From contig NC_135553.1 in assembly GCF_964340395.1 (NCBI RefSeq), positions 27,075,449 through 27,139,448 of the forward strand: a DNA stretch of 64,000 nt. Reading direction: 5' to 3'. The position numbers were made by a program, and so were the translations under genes. Under the pieces are notes generated by a model that was given only the letters and a program-made list of their open reading frames with translations, did not search any database and had not been told where the DNA came from. Source of the stretch: Glandiceps talaboti. Its lineage: Eukaryota > Hemichordata > Enteropneusta > Spengelidae. Positions 38,501-53,500 of the stretch are shown piece by piece. How positions within the stretch are numbered: position 1 is the stretch's first letter; every line of letters starts with the position of its first letter.

Positions 38501-41500
38501 TAGGTTTATTTGTTTGTGTCTCCTAACTAGCTTTGTTTGTTTGTTTGTTTGTGTCTCCTAACTAGCTTTATTTGTTTGTGTCTCCTAACTAGCTTTGTTT
38601 GTTTGTGTCTCCTAACTAACTTTGTTTGTTTGTTTGTTTGTTTGTTTGTGTCTCCTACCTAGCTTTGTTGGTTTGTTTGTTTGTGTCTCCTACCTAGCTT
38701 TGTTTGTTTGTCTCCCACCTAGCTTTATTTGTGTGTTTGTGTCTCCAACCTAACTTTGTTTGTTTGTTCGTGTCTCCAACCTAGCTTTATTTGTTTGTTT
38801 CTCCAACCTAGCTTTAGGTGTTTGTTTGTGTCTCCAACCTAGCTTTATTTGTTTGTTTGTGTCTCCAACCTAGCTTTATTTGTTTGTTTGTGTTTCCCAC
38901 CTAGCTTTGCTTGTTTGTGTCTCCCACCTAGCTTTGTTTGTTTGTTTGTGTCTCCAACCTAACTTTGTTTGTTTGTTTGTGTCTCCAACCTAGCTTTATT
39001 TGTTTGTTTATGTCTCCAACCTAACTTTGTTTGTTTGTTTGTGTCTCCAACCTAGCTTTGTTTGTTTGTTTGTGTCTCCCACCTAGCTTTGCTTGTCTGT
39101 GTCTCCTACCTAGCTTTGTTAGTTTGTTTGTCTCCAACCTAACTTTGTTTGTTTGTTTGTGTCTCCAACCTAGCTTTATTTGTTTGTTTGTGTCTCCAAC
39201 CTAGCTTTATTTGTTTGTTTATGTCTCCAACCTAACTTTGTTTGTTTGTTTGTGTCTCCAACCTAGCTTTGTTTGTTTGTTTGTTTGTGTCTCCCACCTA
39301 GCTTTGCTTGTCTGTGTCTCCTACCTAGCTTTGTTAGTTTGTTTGTGTCTATACTTCCTAGCTTCCTGTCCTTGTTGACCTCCTGACCTTTTTACTGGTC
39401 ATTATGATGGCACCAACAATAGCAAGGCATGTTTGTTTACAGACAGTCAACTTAGGATTCTACTTGAAGTTTAGGTAACACACTCAAAAGACTTCTATTT
39501 TCCATTCACTGGTTTTAATCTCAAGGCCACAATTACATTCATATGCCAAACACATATATTGTACGAATGCTGTCCAATGAAAAATAATTAGGTATGGAGT
39601 CCTCATACCCTATTTAGTACGTCTAGGACGATTTACTTCTTTGTATCTTTTGGTATAACTTGAGAAGCACTGTACAACCAGATTTAAACTGAATGCCTTC
39701 TCTGCAAGGGCAAAGTTTTGAGATTTTCCATCCTACACACACAATAATTGTTGGAATGCAAAACAATAAATGGCATAAGTTATGTTTGATGTATCAAATT
39801 GTACTGTATTTGAAGAGAGCATTTGTAAGATATAGCCTAGAAAATGACTAATTGTGCAAATGATTTATTAAAACTAAAAGCTACATCACAAAGCTTTTCA
39901 GAAGCTGTGCACTTTGTTATGATTGATATGTACATGTACCAGGAATGTGGCAAATTACATTGGCATTCTTAAGATTTAGCCTAATTACAGAAAATTATTA
40001 ATTATGCAAATGATGCATATTAAAACTAAAAGCTACATTATCAGACTTTACATGGTACATGAACTTTGTTACCATAAGTGTACAGTGTATGTACCAAATT
40101 ATATTAAATTTGAAGAGGGCATTCTGAAGATATAGCCTACATGTAATTACTAAAAATCATAAATTATGCAAATGACTCAGTGAAACGTAAGTGTTATATC
40201 AGTAGGCTTTATGAGATGTGTGCACCCAGGAATCATGACTGTATGTTTACCAAATTCTATGGAACTTGAAGCTTGCCCTCTTCTGTACATGCTTTGTACA
40301 TAATCCCTGACTATCTGAACAAAGTGTAACGATACAGTTGTACATCTTAATTCACAAAATAACAGCATATAACATTCACTCAGCATAAAGCTATATAAAT
40401 CTTTGAGGTGATTGGTTGATAGATTGCAATAACTTCAGTTTAACTGAATAGAAAGTCCATCAATCACAAGCTTGGTTTTTAAAGCATGTCTCATACTTAT
40501 TTATCTGGTGACAACCTTGCAAAGGATTTAGTTTTGAAAATTCCTATAAAATTGTAATAGTATAGTAACCTAAAAACACTTTGCACACAATTATTATATT
40601 CTAGTGAAATTACATGTATAAAGTTCCTAAGATACACAACATAAGTATGCATAAACCTAGATACTTTGGCCACTACAAAATTTAGAGACTTTATATTTTT
40701 CAACCATTTTAGTCACTACTTATTCTCGCATTTTTGTTTTAAGTGAAAACAAGCCTTTGTCAAAGCCACCCCCACCCCCCTACATTTCAACTTATTCATA
40801 TTCTGAAATTTCATGACAAAAATGGCTGTCATTCGGTAATTACAGTTGTGCAACGTTTGTTTGAAAAATTGTCCATCTATGTCGAAGGTATACTTGAAAA
40901 CCTTGAATAGTTAGGGGCATTTGACCTTGACCATAGAGTTCACGGCCAATGTCTCTCATTTGTAAGCTATGAGTAACATAGGCAAAAACACTCAAATGGG
41001 GTTTCTATCTAAGATTCCAGAGTTAGTGGGCACAATGTGAATGTTTAGGTCTAATATGGCTGCCATTCAGTTACTATCTAAAAGACCAAGAGTCAGGGTG
41101 ACATGCATATGCAGACTACAGTGTCAGATATTTGTACCACGTTTGGTTGAAATTGGTTCGTGTATTTCAGAGATACACCTGGTGGACATGGACAAATGCA
41201 CACATGGACGGATGGATGGACAGAAGGACCCCAACGTACTAATCCTCAGGTTTTGCCTGTTGGGGACTAATGCATAAAAGTCTTTAGCAAAAATGTCCAG
41301 GTTTACAGTTACTGAGTATCATATCTAGTATATCTGCTACACACCATAGGAAGTATCATTGATACAGCCTTTCTGTTATATCCATGAATAAATAATAACC
41401 TGATATCAATTTCATTTATACAATATAATGACATAAATTGATTTCCATAATGAAAATAGAAACGTAAGACTCTAACCATGACCCACGTTTGAGAAATATT

Positions 41501-44500
41501 ACCCCTTTTTTTATTTGAAGTATTTGAACATGAATGAGTGTTTTCATTAGGATCAGTGAGTAAAGGTATTAAAAATGCATAAAGTCTCACCAGTTATGTT
41601 ACCAAATCTGATCAGTCATTACAGGTACTACCAGATTTAAACTGGATGCCTTCCATAAGGGCAAAGTTTTGAGATTGTCGTTCCTACAGACAATTGTTGG
41701 AATACAACAGAACATATGTAATAAGTTATTTTTTCTCATTGATTGCTATTTGCCCATTGCTATTAGTGATCTCCTGGCCAACCATATAAAATCACTAACC
41801 GTTAAAAGAGGTCAACATGTCTTTCCATCCAAGATGAAAATATTAAAACAAGCCAAAAGGTAACAACACAGGTGACGTCATCTCACGCAATGCATCTTGG
41901 AACCATAAAATCATCTATTGTATGTCTATGTACATTCTATAGTGCAGAGACTTATCTCATATTATCAAATGCTACATGGTTGGAATGACTTTAAATAGCA
42001 AGACCATGACAATACTGTGGGCTAGTAGACAGGCTAACCAATGACCATGACAATACTGTGGGCTAGTAGACAGGCTAACCAATGACCATGACAATACTGT
42101 GGGCTAGTAGACAGGCTAACCAATGACCATGACAATACTGTGGGCTAGTAGACAGGCTAACCAATGTCAACAATGGAATCTTTTCCAAATTATCTCCACT
42201 GTCACTGATATTAACATTACTGTCTGTGTCCAGTTGTTGGATTTGAAAATGGATATTAAGGGTATTTATACTACTGTCATTTCATTGTATAATGATACAT
42301 CAATACAATAGGTGTAGCTGTCCAAGTAAACAATGCCATGGGTAAACCTGTCCATATAATACATCAATACAATAGCTGTCCATGTAAACAATACCATGGG
42401 TAAACCATATAATACATCAATACAATAGCTGTCCAAGTAAACAATGCCATGGGTAAACCATATAATACATCAATACAATAGCTGTCCATGTAAACAATAC
42501 CATGGGTAAACCATATAATACATCAATACAATAGCTGTCCATGTAAACAATACCATGGGTAAACCATATAATACATCAATACAATAGCTGTCCATGTAAA
42601 CAATACCATGGGTAAACGGTATAATACATCAATACAATAGCTGTCCATGTAAACAATACCATGGGTAAACCATATAATACATCAATACAATAGCTGTCCA
42701 TGTAAACAATACCATGGGTAAACCATATAATACATCAATACAATAGCTGTCCATGTAAACAATACCATGGGTAAACCATATAATACATCAATACAATAGC
42801 TGTCCATGTAAACAATACCATGGGTAAACCATATAATACATCAATACAATAGCTGTCCAAGTAAACAATGCCATGGGTAAACCATATAATACATCAATAC
42901 AATAGCTGTCCATGTAAACAATACCATGGGTAAACCATATAATACATCAATACAATAGCTGTCCATGTAAACAATGCCATGGGTAAACCATATAATACAT
43001 CAATACAATAGCTGTCCATGTAAACAATACCATGGGTAAACCATATAACATCAATACAATAGCTGTCCATGTAAACAATACCATGGGTAAACCATATAAT
43101 ACATCAATACAATAGCTGTCCATGTAAACAATGCCATGGGTAAACCATATAATACATCAATACAATAGCTGTCCATGTAAACAATACCATGGGTAAACCA
43201 TATAACATCAATACAATAGCTGTCCATGTAAACAATGCCATGGGTAAACCATATAATACATCAATACAATAGCTGTCCATGTAAACAATGTCATGGGTAA
43301 ACCATATAACATCAATACAATAGCTGTCCATGTAAACAATACCATGGGTAAACCATATAATACATCAATACAATAGCTGTCCATGTAAACAATGTCATGG
43401 GTAAACCATATAATACATCAATACAATAGCTGTCCATGTAAACAATACCATGGGTAAACCATATAATAATACATCAATACAATAGCTGTCCATGTAAACA
43501 ATGCCATGGGTAAACCATATAATAATAGGTCAGGTACAGATAAGTACATGTGTATACATACATGTATTTATAGAGTTAGGTCAGGTGCAGCTACATGTAC
43601 ATTTGTAGGTACATATTTATAGCTACATGTATAAATAATATATTTTCAATATTCTATACCAAATAATAGTGGTGAAACATAGACCCCCCCCCCCCCCCCC
43701 CCGCCCACAGGATACGCAACTGCGGTAAACATCAAATGATCTCTAATATATTTATTGTACGATGTTTGTTTGCATACATTCAGCAAAATAAGCGTTTCCT
43801 GTCCGTTTTTGAGTTGTTTACACTCACTGTGACTCAGTGAGAGTTGCTAGCTATCCGACATGCTTTTGACTAAATTTTCTGACAATTTTGAAGTTCACAA
43901 CTGGTTGAAGACCCCAACAAGATATATAATATTTTATTAGGTAAATGCATACATAGTCTTTCGTTGTTCTATGGCATGAAAAGAAGAATTGATTGCGTAA
44001 GCTGTCCATTGTTTGCGATTTTTACAGTACGCTTTGAGTACAGTGTTTCATTTGTCACGGTTGTTACCCGATTTCTCTCAGTCAGAAATGATTCTTGAAA
44101 TTTTAAATTTAAGTCCATTTATTGATGCTTTTTATCACGTTTTAATATTTTAGGTTGTTTTCATTGATCAGGATGAGGCATGTTATCGTAACTACATCGA
44201 AAGCTCACATTTGACATGTGGCACTAGAATGGTGTCACTACATATTACATCTCCAAAGTTCTGGTGCAAATTCTGAAATTTAACAACAAATATGGCCAAA
44301 AATTACCTTTGTGCCAAGTTTGGTTGAAGTTAGTTGGTGCATGCCAGAGATGAGGATTAACGCACATACAACAAATATGAATAAAATATTACCAAATGGT
44401 GGCCATATTTTGTTGTATGTGCATCTGAGTCGCAAAACAAAGTGACACTCATGTCTCACATAGCATATGTTATCTTTGTGCCAAGTTTGGTTGGAATCAG

Positions 44501-47500
44501 CTGGTGTCGGCCAGAGATATGAGGGTGAATGCACACACAGACTGACAGACGGACGGATGGACGAAACCCAGTGTAATAGCCCCCTCCAAGTGGTGCCTGT
44601 TGGGGCAGTGTTGCAGCCAGAGCAGGTTTTTGGGTCATTTGACACACATTTTTTGGACCTGACCCACAATTTGGAAGTGGTGGGTCATAGATGACCCTTG
44701 TACGCAAATATGTTCAGCAACATGGCCACGCCTATACTATAGCAACAGCCAAATGATCGCGTATACTGCATAGATAACAACAGGGTTGGATAGACAACTG
44801 CATAATCATTCAGCAAATATCTAGCATGGATCAGCATGTGGGTAGATATTTTTAACAAGCGACCTATCGGTCAGAATAGCTCCGCTGTTCTTTTCATTTT
44901 TTACTTTGGTAACATGTAGAAGAGGCTCAGTTGTTCAGCTCTTCACTATGCAGTTTTGTTTTAGCGATGTAATAAAGTGGTTGGTGGTTTCATATGATGT
45001 CTCACTATAAAACACACTTTACAGAAAGTTGGTAATATATTGTACTTTTATACCATAGTCACCATTTTATAAAAAAATCTACTGTTATGAAAAATTACAC
45101 AAAATCTCAGAAAAATAATGACTGGGAAATGCACACAAGAAAAAGGAAAAAAAGGATTTTTGAGGTTGGCTATAAATAATTCCAGTGTCTTACAGCTTTA
45201 ACCCTGGAAAATTTTAATGATGAATGAAATAAACTAGGGATCTAAAATAATTTTGAGGCAATTTGAATTTCAATTTTCTAACAAATTTACCAAGTCAACA
45301 ACATTCAACTTGTACTAGTTGTAGTAGATATAACATCGTCTGATATTTTAATTTACAGAGTGTCTCGTGACCAGCACCTGTCAGCAGACTCGGCCAATTT
45401 TTTTTTCATCATTCCATTGTATAAACCTTGTACTTGACATTTCGCAATATTTATAATTCTCAACAAAATACCTCACCTCGCTCGTACTCAAAGAAGTCCC
45501 GGTATGATCACTGACATGACCAGAGAGAACCTTTTCGGATTTACATGTCAAACGGGGAAAGATACGAAAAACATAATGCAAAGTCTGAAGCCAAATTAAA
45601 GTTGTAATTATTTTAATTATTTTTACTTGCCAAAAAATGGCATTTTGGAAATGGCAAGACACGTTCATGTCGTTTACATGTAAACTGTCGGCCAATAAAC
45701 AAAGTTTGGTCGATTCACAGTCTGCAGTGGCACTGAGACTGCTCTTGCATAACTTCAACCGCATGCCTAGGCATGCCCTCCTTACGCGAGTTGTCTTCAT
45801 TCTGGTTCACCATCACTCCAACTTGCACAACAATATAGAATGAATCACAAGTTACATGTTATCTGAAAACACAAAACTTTTATAGTGGGTCTGAAGTGCG
45901 ATTTTAGTGAGTACCAAGAACTCCTGCGCGCGTTGCTGCTTGCTGTGGAAAATCGCCCGGTCAAACGAGGTCAGCTTCAGCTTCCGTGTCAAATCAGTCG
46001 TTTTCTACCGAAAATTCTTGAACGGACTGTTACACAACAATCCTACTAAATTTACTTGCCATGGTTATTTAACCCTTTCAGGACTAGAAACTTTCCCGCC
46101 AAAATTTTTGAACAAAAATTCTTGTTTCTCTGTAATTTTTGCAAAAAGATCAACTTTATTTTAGACCAGAATTCAAGAAATATTACTTCCCAATGAAGTA
46201 ATATTCTTAAATTTTAGAAAATGTTCTTACAATCAAGTTTCTATTTATTCCAATGTCGTCTCTAGGAATGAAAGGGTTAAAACACATAAAAATCCACCTT
46301 TTGTGATATTTGTAAAACTTTCCGGTTCGTATTAAGGAAACTATGAGCGAAAAACCGGGTCGAAATTTCAGGGCCTCAAGTATGCGTCCCAAATTCGTCG
46401 GAAAATCGGTATTCCTAAATGTAATTCCAAAATTTGTTTGCTGGTAGTTGAGGTTTAGACGTTTACAATATCTAAAATCAAAGCAATCTGTGACAATAAG
46501 TATTTGAGGAGATGATGTAAATATCATTTTTGAAAAAAAAAATCATAAAAAATTGAAAATGGCACAGATCAACTTGGCATGAACAAATCTGAATAGCCTC
46601 CCCCAGGGAACACGCACGCCAAATATCGAAGTATTCTGACCGTTAGTTTTGGAGAAGATGATGAAAATAAAAAAAGTTGACGGACACCTATGATCCACTT
46701 ATACTCTATACTCTATACCCACCTATACCTAAAGCCACGCTTTCAGCTTTCGCTGACAGCGGAGCTAAAAACTGTACAGTTGTGCTACAACACAAATTGG
46801 CACTTTTTTATAATGTCCCAAAAAAATTTATGATGACCCAGAAAAATGAAAGTCTCGGGACACTATGTCCCACTCTTTCAAAAGGCTGGCTGCAACACTG
46901 TTAGGGACTAACGAGACATCTCTTAAATTAGCAATGACAGTCTTTGTGGTTATATTATCCAATTTACAAAATATTACAACTCATTAATTCCACAAAGCGT
47001 TGAAATAAAACAGTGGAATTTGATTGAAAATAAAACTGTTAATTACATCTGATAACTTAATCTCTATTTCATATCCTGCCAGTCTAAGTCCTAGGGTGAT
47101 ATTAATATTGACTAATATCTGCACAGGTATATCAATTTCACCCTTTGTGATATATGGATATACACTGCTGTCTGTGTTGAATTTCACACTGCTAATGGCA
47201 CTCTAATTTAGGTAACATGTTATTTGCTATATAATCAAAGTTTAGATTAATGGGTGTTGGAAATGTTTGATGTTAAACAGCCATTATCCAGGGAAGCAGC
47301 CATTTCGTATCATGATCGATTCCCGGTAGTGCAACACCATGGAAATGCAATTAACTGTCAACTATGCTCCTTGTATTGCATGTACTGTACACACACTCAA
47401 CTGTTTACATAACTCTAGTATTTCATTTTTTTTGTTTAATTAATATTTGATGACATGAGAGAGATAGAACAGTTGAGCTGTTCTCTAAGGATCTATCATT

Positions 47501-50500
47501 TCATTGTTTAACCTACTTAGACATCTCATGTCACATGAAGTCTGGCAATAAATGTTTGGAAAATATTTCTATAGACTAAATATTGCTATGTATAACATTG
47601 TAACTTTATCAGACTTGTGGGAAATGTCCTCTCTGTGACCTCCTGAGGTATTAAAAGTAAGTCATATACAATCTGGTGATATGATTACATATGCCAGACA
47701 CACTGGCTACAAAACTTTATGTCTCAACATAAGCAAACCAATTATCTTAACAGCTTTTTTCTAGTATTTTATATTTTTCTAGTCAAACAAAACAGTTTCT
47801 TGTGAAAAAGCCCAAAACATCAGAAATCTTTAGTCTTAAAGCATATACTAGAACATGCATTTTGCAAAAGAATATACATGTACTGAACATGTTATACTAC
47901 AGACATTAGTACACAATTTAAAAAACACAGATTTTCAAAGAGTTTTTCATCCAAAATTGGACAAAATGGTATCGGAAACATAATAACTGAAAGAAAAGTT
48001 GCCACAGGACATGTTTGAAGTGAGGCCTCAACCCAGCTTCTGTAAATTACTTAGATTACTAATGGAAAACTTTACTTGCATCAACCTCAAGGCGACAGTG
48101 TCCAGCATGGAATATATATGGAGATGTACATGTACATTTTTGTACTTGAACTTTGACCTCAGGACAACCTTCACAACCCTGTGAGAGGGCAAACACTTCA
48201 TGAATGAACAACATCACTGTACACAGCTGCAGGGTCTATGATTATTGCTGGCAATATTATCCACACAGTACATACAATGTACATTCCTCTTTGGGGAAAT
48301 GCAGTCTAAAATAGCCTGTAATCCACTTGTCTTGGGATTTTGCACTCATTTTTCTTTATACCACGCCTGGCATTTTGCTAATGACCTACTGTACTGCTTC
48401 AATGAACCTACGGCCAGAAGGTGCACATAAGGGACTTTACGTCTTGTTGCAGATATCGCGAGATAAGCATTATGCCTAACAACAATCATTGTCAAATGTG
48501 ATCACAGTCAATCTTTCGCCGTGGTCATGTGTGATAACTTTGAGAACAATACTGTTGCTACGTGTTTGACACTTTCCACTTGACGACCCTCACCTGCCAG
48601 TTAAGGACGTAATGACTCTTTTGGGATCTGCTGCGAGACGAAAAGCGGCTTATTCTTACTACGCTTTAATTCTTCATGCTCTGAGTGAGACAACATCAAT
48701 ATCGTCACCACATGATTAGAACCAATTCGCTGGGTTTAGCATGATGTAAACATGATTACCATATTTAACAACACAGCAGGAAACTGTAATCTAATTCTAG
48801 GTTTAAATATACGGCCGTTGTAGTGGCAAAATGCCAGGTGTGGTAGGTGAAAGTGAGAGTAAAATGCTAGGTGTGGTAGGAGGAAAAGTGAGAGCGAAAT
48901 GCCAGGTGTGGTAGGGGAAAAGTGAGAGTGAAATGTCAGGTGTGGTTGAGGAAAAGTACATGTAAGAGTGAAATACCGGGAGTGAAAGTGAGAACAAAAT
49001 ACCAGGTGTGGTAGGGGGAAAAGTAAGAGTGAAATGCCAGGTATGGTGGGGGAAAAGTGAGAACAAAATGCCAGGTGTGGTAGGGGGAAAAGTAAGAGTG
49101 AAATGCGAGGTGTGGTAGGTGAAAAGTGAGAGAGAAATGCCAGGTGTGGTGGGGTGGGGGAAGTGAGAGTGAAATACCAGGTGTGGAAGGGGAAAAGTGA
49201 GAGTGAAATACCAGGTGTGGTAGGGGGAAAAGTGAGAACAAAATGCCAGGTGTGGTAGGGGAAAGGTGAGAGTAAAATGTTAGGCGTGGTAGGGATAAAT
49301 GAGAACAAAATGCCAGGTGTGGTAGGGGAAAAAGTGAGAGTAAGATCCCCACATGACTGGATTCTACAAGTCTGAAATGCAAAGTCTAATATTTGGCTCT
49401 CTGACTCAGACTAGTACGACTGCAACCATATCAACTACGATAGCATAACAACATCTCTGTGATCTATGTTTATATTTTGTTTGGACTTCTTTAAACTGAA
49501 ACATTGCACCCTGCAAATGGTTATTTTAGTTGAAAGATGGATGGAGCCAGTTTGCTAAGCCATGGTAAACAATGTCAAGCAGTATGTTACAGAAATAAAA
49601 GATTATGCAGCACTTCAAAATGTGTAAATCACACACATCAATGACAGCACTTCAAGAGAAGTCTACACACTATACACACACAACCCTAGATTTGTAGATC
49701 CAACAAATCTGTCAAATTTGAAATAATTTATGATCTATCATTAACTATGTACATGTCATCAGTGTACACTGCAGTCTGTACATGTCAGATGTCAGCAGTG
49801 CACACTGCAGTCTGTACATGTCAGATGTCAGCAGTGCACACTGCAGTCTGTACATGTCAGCAGTGCACACTGCAGTCCGTACATGTCAGCAGTGCACACT
49901 GCAGTCTGTACATGTCAGCAATGCACACTGCAGTCCGTACATGTCAGATGTCATCAGTGTACACTGCAGTCTGTACATGTCAGATGTCAGCAGTGCACAC
50001 TGCAGTCTGTACATGTCAGCAATGCACACTGCAGTCCGTACATGTCAGCAGTGCACACTGCAGTCTGTACATGTCAGATGTCATCAGTGCACACTGCAGT
50101 CTGTACATGTCAGCAGTGCACACTGCAGTCTGTACATGTCAGCAGTGCACACTGCAGTCCGTACATGTCAGCAGTGCACACTGCAGTCTGTACATGTCAG
50201 ATGTCATCAGTGCACACTGCAGTCTGTACATGTCAGCAGTGCACACTGCAGTCTGTACATGTCAGCAGTGCACACTGCAGTCTGTACATGTCAGCAGTGC
50301 ACACTGCAGTCTGTACATGTCAGCAGTGCACACTGCAGTCCGTACATGTCAGCAATGCACACTGCAGTCCGTACATGTCAGCAGTGCACACTGCAGTCCG
50401 TACATGTCAGCAGTGCACACTGCAGTACGTACATGTCAGCAGTGCACACTGCAGTCCGTACATGTCAGCAGTGCACACTGCAGTCCGTACATGTCAGCAG

Positions 50501-53500
50501 TGCACACTGCAGTCTGTCTGTACTCAGATAGAAGGACCAAAACTGATTGTGTTTCACATCATTTAAAAGAAATATTTGTCAGGTGTGTTAATATCTCACC
50601 CTGTCAAAAGTTGATATTTGATCCATATTTGGAAACAAACGTTGCAGACCATCAGATGAGATAGGTCTAAAGAACCAAAATACTTGGCTTGTTGACTATC
50701 ACAGATTGTTATGTATTCTCAAGTCTAACAACAGATTTAAAGGCTCACTTTGGATTAGGATTAAAATCTAGCTGTCATTTCTAAATCTTTAATCAGTTTA
50801 TAGCTTCCTGTTTTTCTTCACTTCAGCTACTTTTCCTAGAATACAAGATAGCAGAGGTCCAACTAGGGCACATTAACCTTATAAATACAAGTGATATAGG
50901 TCAGATAGGGGTGTGTTTGAAAGTATGCCTCCTTTACAAAGAATGTAAAACTGTCTGTAGTTCATCAAGTAGTTTTAAGGTCCTGGTTTCACATCCAAAA
51001 AGAGCACTTGATGAAAAACATGAACTGAAAACAAAACACTTGATGGTCACTTTATCTCACTTTTATATTACAGTTTCATATTCAATTTTTATTGTTCTTA
51101 TATTACTGTGTAAATCATTTTTCTATTACCAAATATGTAACAATGACACCTAAACCCTTCCAATGCAATAATCATATCCAATCTAACCTTTTATTAAATA
51201 TGACTATTTTTTTACTATTTATACATAAATGAGTTGAATTTCTATCATCAAATATCTGAAACTAGCACACTTTAATGATCACATTTGATCTCATTATCTT
51301 CCTAATCAACAAAATTAATATATTTTAATATACATGTTTTGTTCAAGTGGAAAGTTGTATTGATTATCAAACTCCTAAAACCAAAAACACTATATGATCA
51401 AACTCTACATCATTACATTATTTTTGGTTCAAATATCAAAATAAGTATCACCAAACACTGGTTTGGAGCTCAAACTGAGATTCTTATTTCTGTGGGTGTA
51501 TTTTTATTAACTTTTTCATCTTGTATTGACTTAAACTCAAGTAAACTGAATTGAATTGAAAAGTGTTATTTGGTGGGAAACCAGCCATTGATCCCTGCTA
51601 GCAGACAATAAACATACCACCTAACAATAAACATGTTACTTAGTCACTGAAAACACACACATTTCTCCAACTCCTTCAAGTCTAACTGTATACTCTTTAA
51701 AAACATCTCACAAAGCGATGACCTTTCTCTTGTTCAGCAATTATTATCTAAGGAGAGAAAGTCTGTATACTTGAATAGAGTCTGTTGATGTGTTGATTGA
51801 TTTGTCTATCATTGAATCAGAGAGGTGCTAAATAAATAATACCTCCATCACACCTAACAACCTAAATACCTCACACTTTGACAACCTGTTTGGGAAAGTT
51901 AACATGTTTACAGAAACATATGGATGTGATTGCATTTACTAAGTGACTTCCATTGTGACAACATTTCAATTATTCTAAATACTTGTCAATAAAAAGAAGT
52001 TTTACAAATGAAGGAGATGTACTCAAATCTCATCAGCTATATGTCCTGCTAGATTGTGTGTCCTCTAAACTTTCATTTTGAAACTGGAATTGCATTTTGT
52101 GATACAGCAAAGTAAAACACATATCTCCAACGTAAGATAAACCAAACATCCAAACATATGGAGGATATAAAGTGTTGTAACACATCTCAGCAGTATAGTC
52201 TATTTAGTTTCAGTGCACTTTAATACTCTGAAACTAGATTGTAACTTTATGATTTTTAGTTTGGATACCTTAGAAATGACAATTAAAGTCAGAAGGATAC
52301 ATTTGATTTATAAAAAGGCCCCAGATTTCATCCAATACATGATTTTCATCCAGATGTACATGCTTGTGGCAACACCTTCTTACATATTGCAAATTATAGG
52401 TTGCATATTTTTCTCAGTGATCAGACCATAGAGGGCTTTATTTTGTTTTTAAGTTTTTGGTTGGATTCAGACAGAATGTTGGTCAGGTCATGAGATACAC
52501 AAATTTAAAGGGGGACCTGTTCAAGCATGTCTGAGTTACGGCGTTGGACATGAAAACTGCGCCAACAAAATGGCTGCCAGGCAGCCATATCGGATTGTAT
52601 CACAACAAAAATGGACATGCACATGGATGTCATAGAACACTGTCCTAATACCAACTTTTAATGAGATCTATTCAAGCATGTCTGAGTTATGGCTTTGGAC
52701 AGGGAAAATTTGCAAACAAAATGGCTGCTAGGCTGCCATATTGGATCGTATCATGAAACAAATTGACATGCATATGTATGCCATTGTATGTTGCCCCTGT
52801 ACCAAGTTTGAAAATAATCGGTCCAGGTATCTCCAAGAAACGGCTCTGGACAGACGGACGGACTGAACCCAATCCATAAGTCCCTGTCCCGGACTTCGTC
52901 CGGCGAGGACTAATTAAAGACTTGGACAGACAGTATTTTTGAATTTCTTATACTGAGCTTGATGTACATATATAAATACATGCATTATATTTGTTTGTGC
53001 ACGCCCATAAACTTGGTGTCATGGCAGTTGTTATTTGAACAGATTGTCAGACTGTTTATCTGTCTACTTTGCAAAGTATGTCTGCTATTCCTACACCAAC
53101 TGATATTACAGGGTGGGGATGGGGCAGAGTTAATTTTTCATAAAGTATCTTGCATTGCAGCCCAGACACTTGTGATGATGTCACAAGATACATGTATATT
53201 TAAATAGCTTGAGATAATAATAAGACCATGACATGTCTCTGGCTACTTGCATTGTCACTATAGTAAACAAGTATAGCACTGTCAGAGATCTGGTAAATAG
53301 ACAGACGCCTTGCATTGTTGTTTTTACTTCAACATGTACCATACATGTACATTGCTAAACACATGTCTGTGTCTCTCACTGTGATTGTGTGCAAGTGTAA
53401 CCTTTGTACAGTTCTATCTAACACATTCTATTGTGCTGCAATTTAATTTCCAATAAATCATGTTGTCATTTTAACATTAACATTTACAAAGTGAAACTTA

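Noticed and set aside
44280-44707. Frames with [11 protein letters not shown] and similar Arg/Ser/Val peptides
   Set aside because: Translation of the GACGGACGGACGG stretch of the R2 element on its reverse strand.
48736-49382. Proline/histidine-rich minus frames ([10 protein letters not shown] repeats)
   Set aside because: Minisatellite read-through with variable unit lengths and competing frames.
49747-50664. 305-residue frame of repeated Cys/His-Thr-Ala-Val peptides
   Set aside because: Three overlapping frames are all open across a 29-bp/36-bp minisatellite; a by-product of the array, not a cysteine-rich repeat protein.
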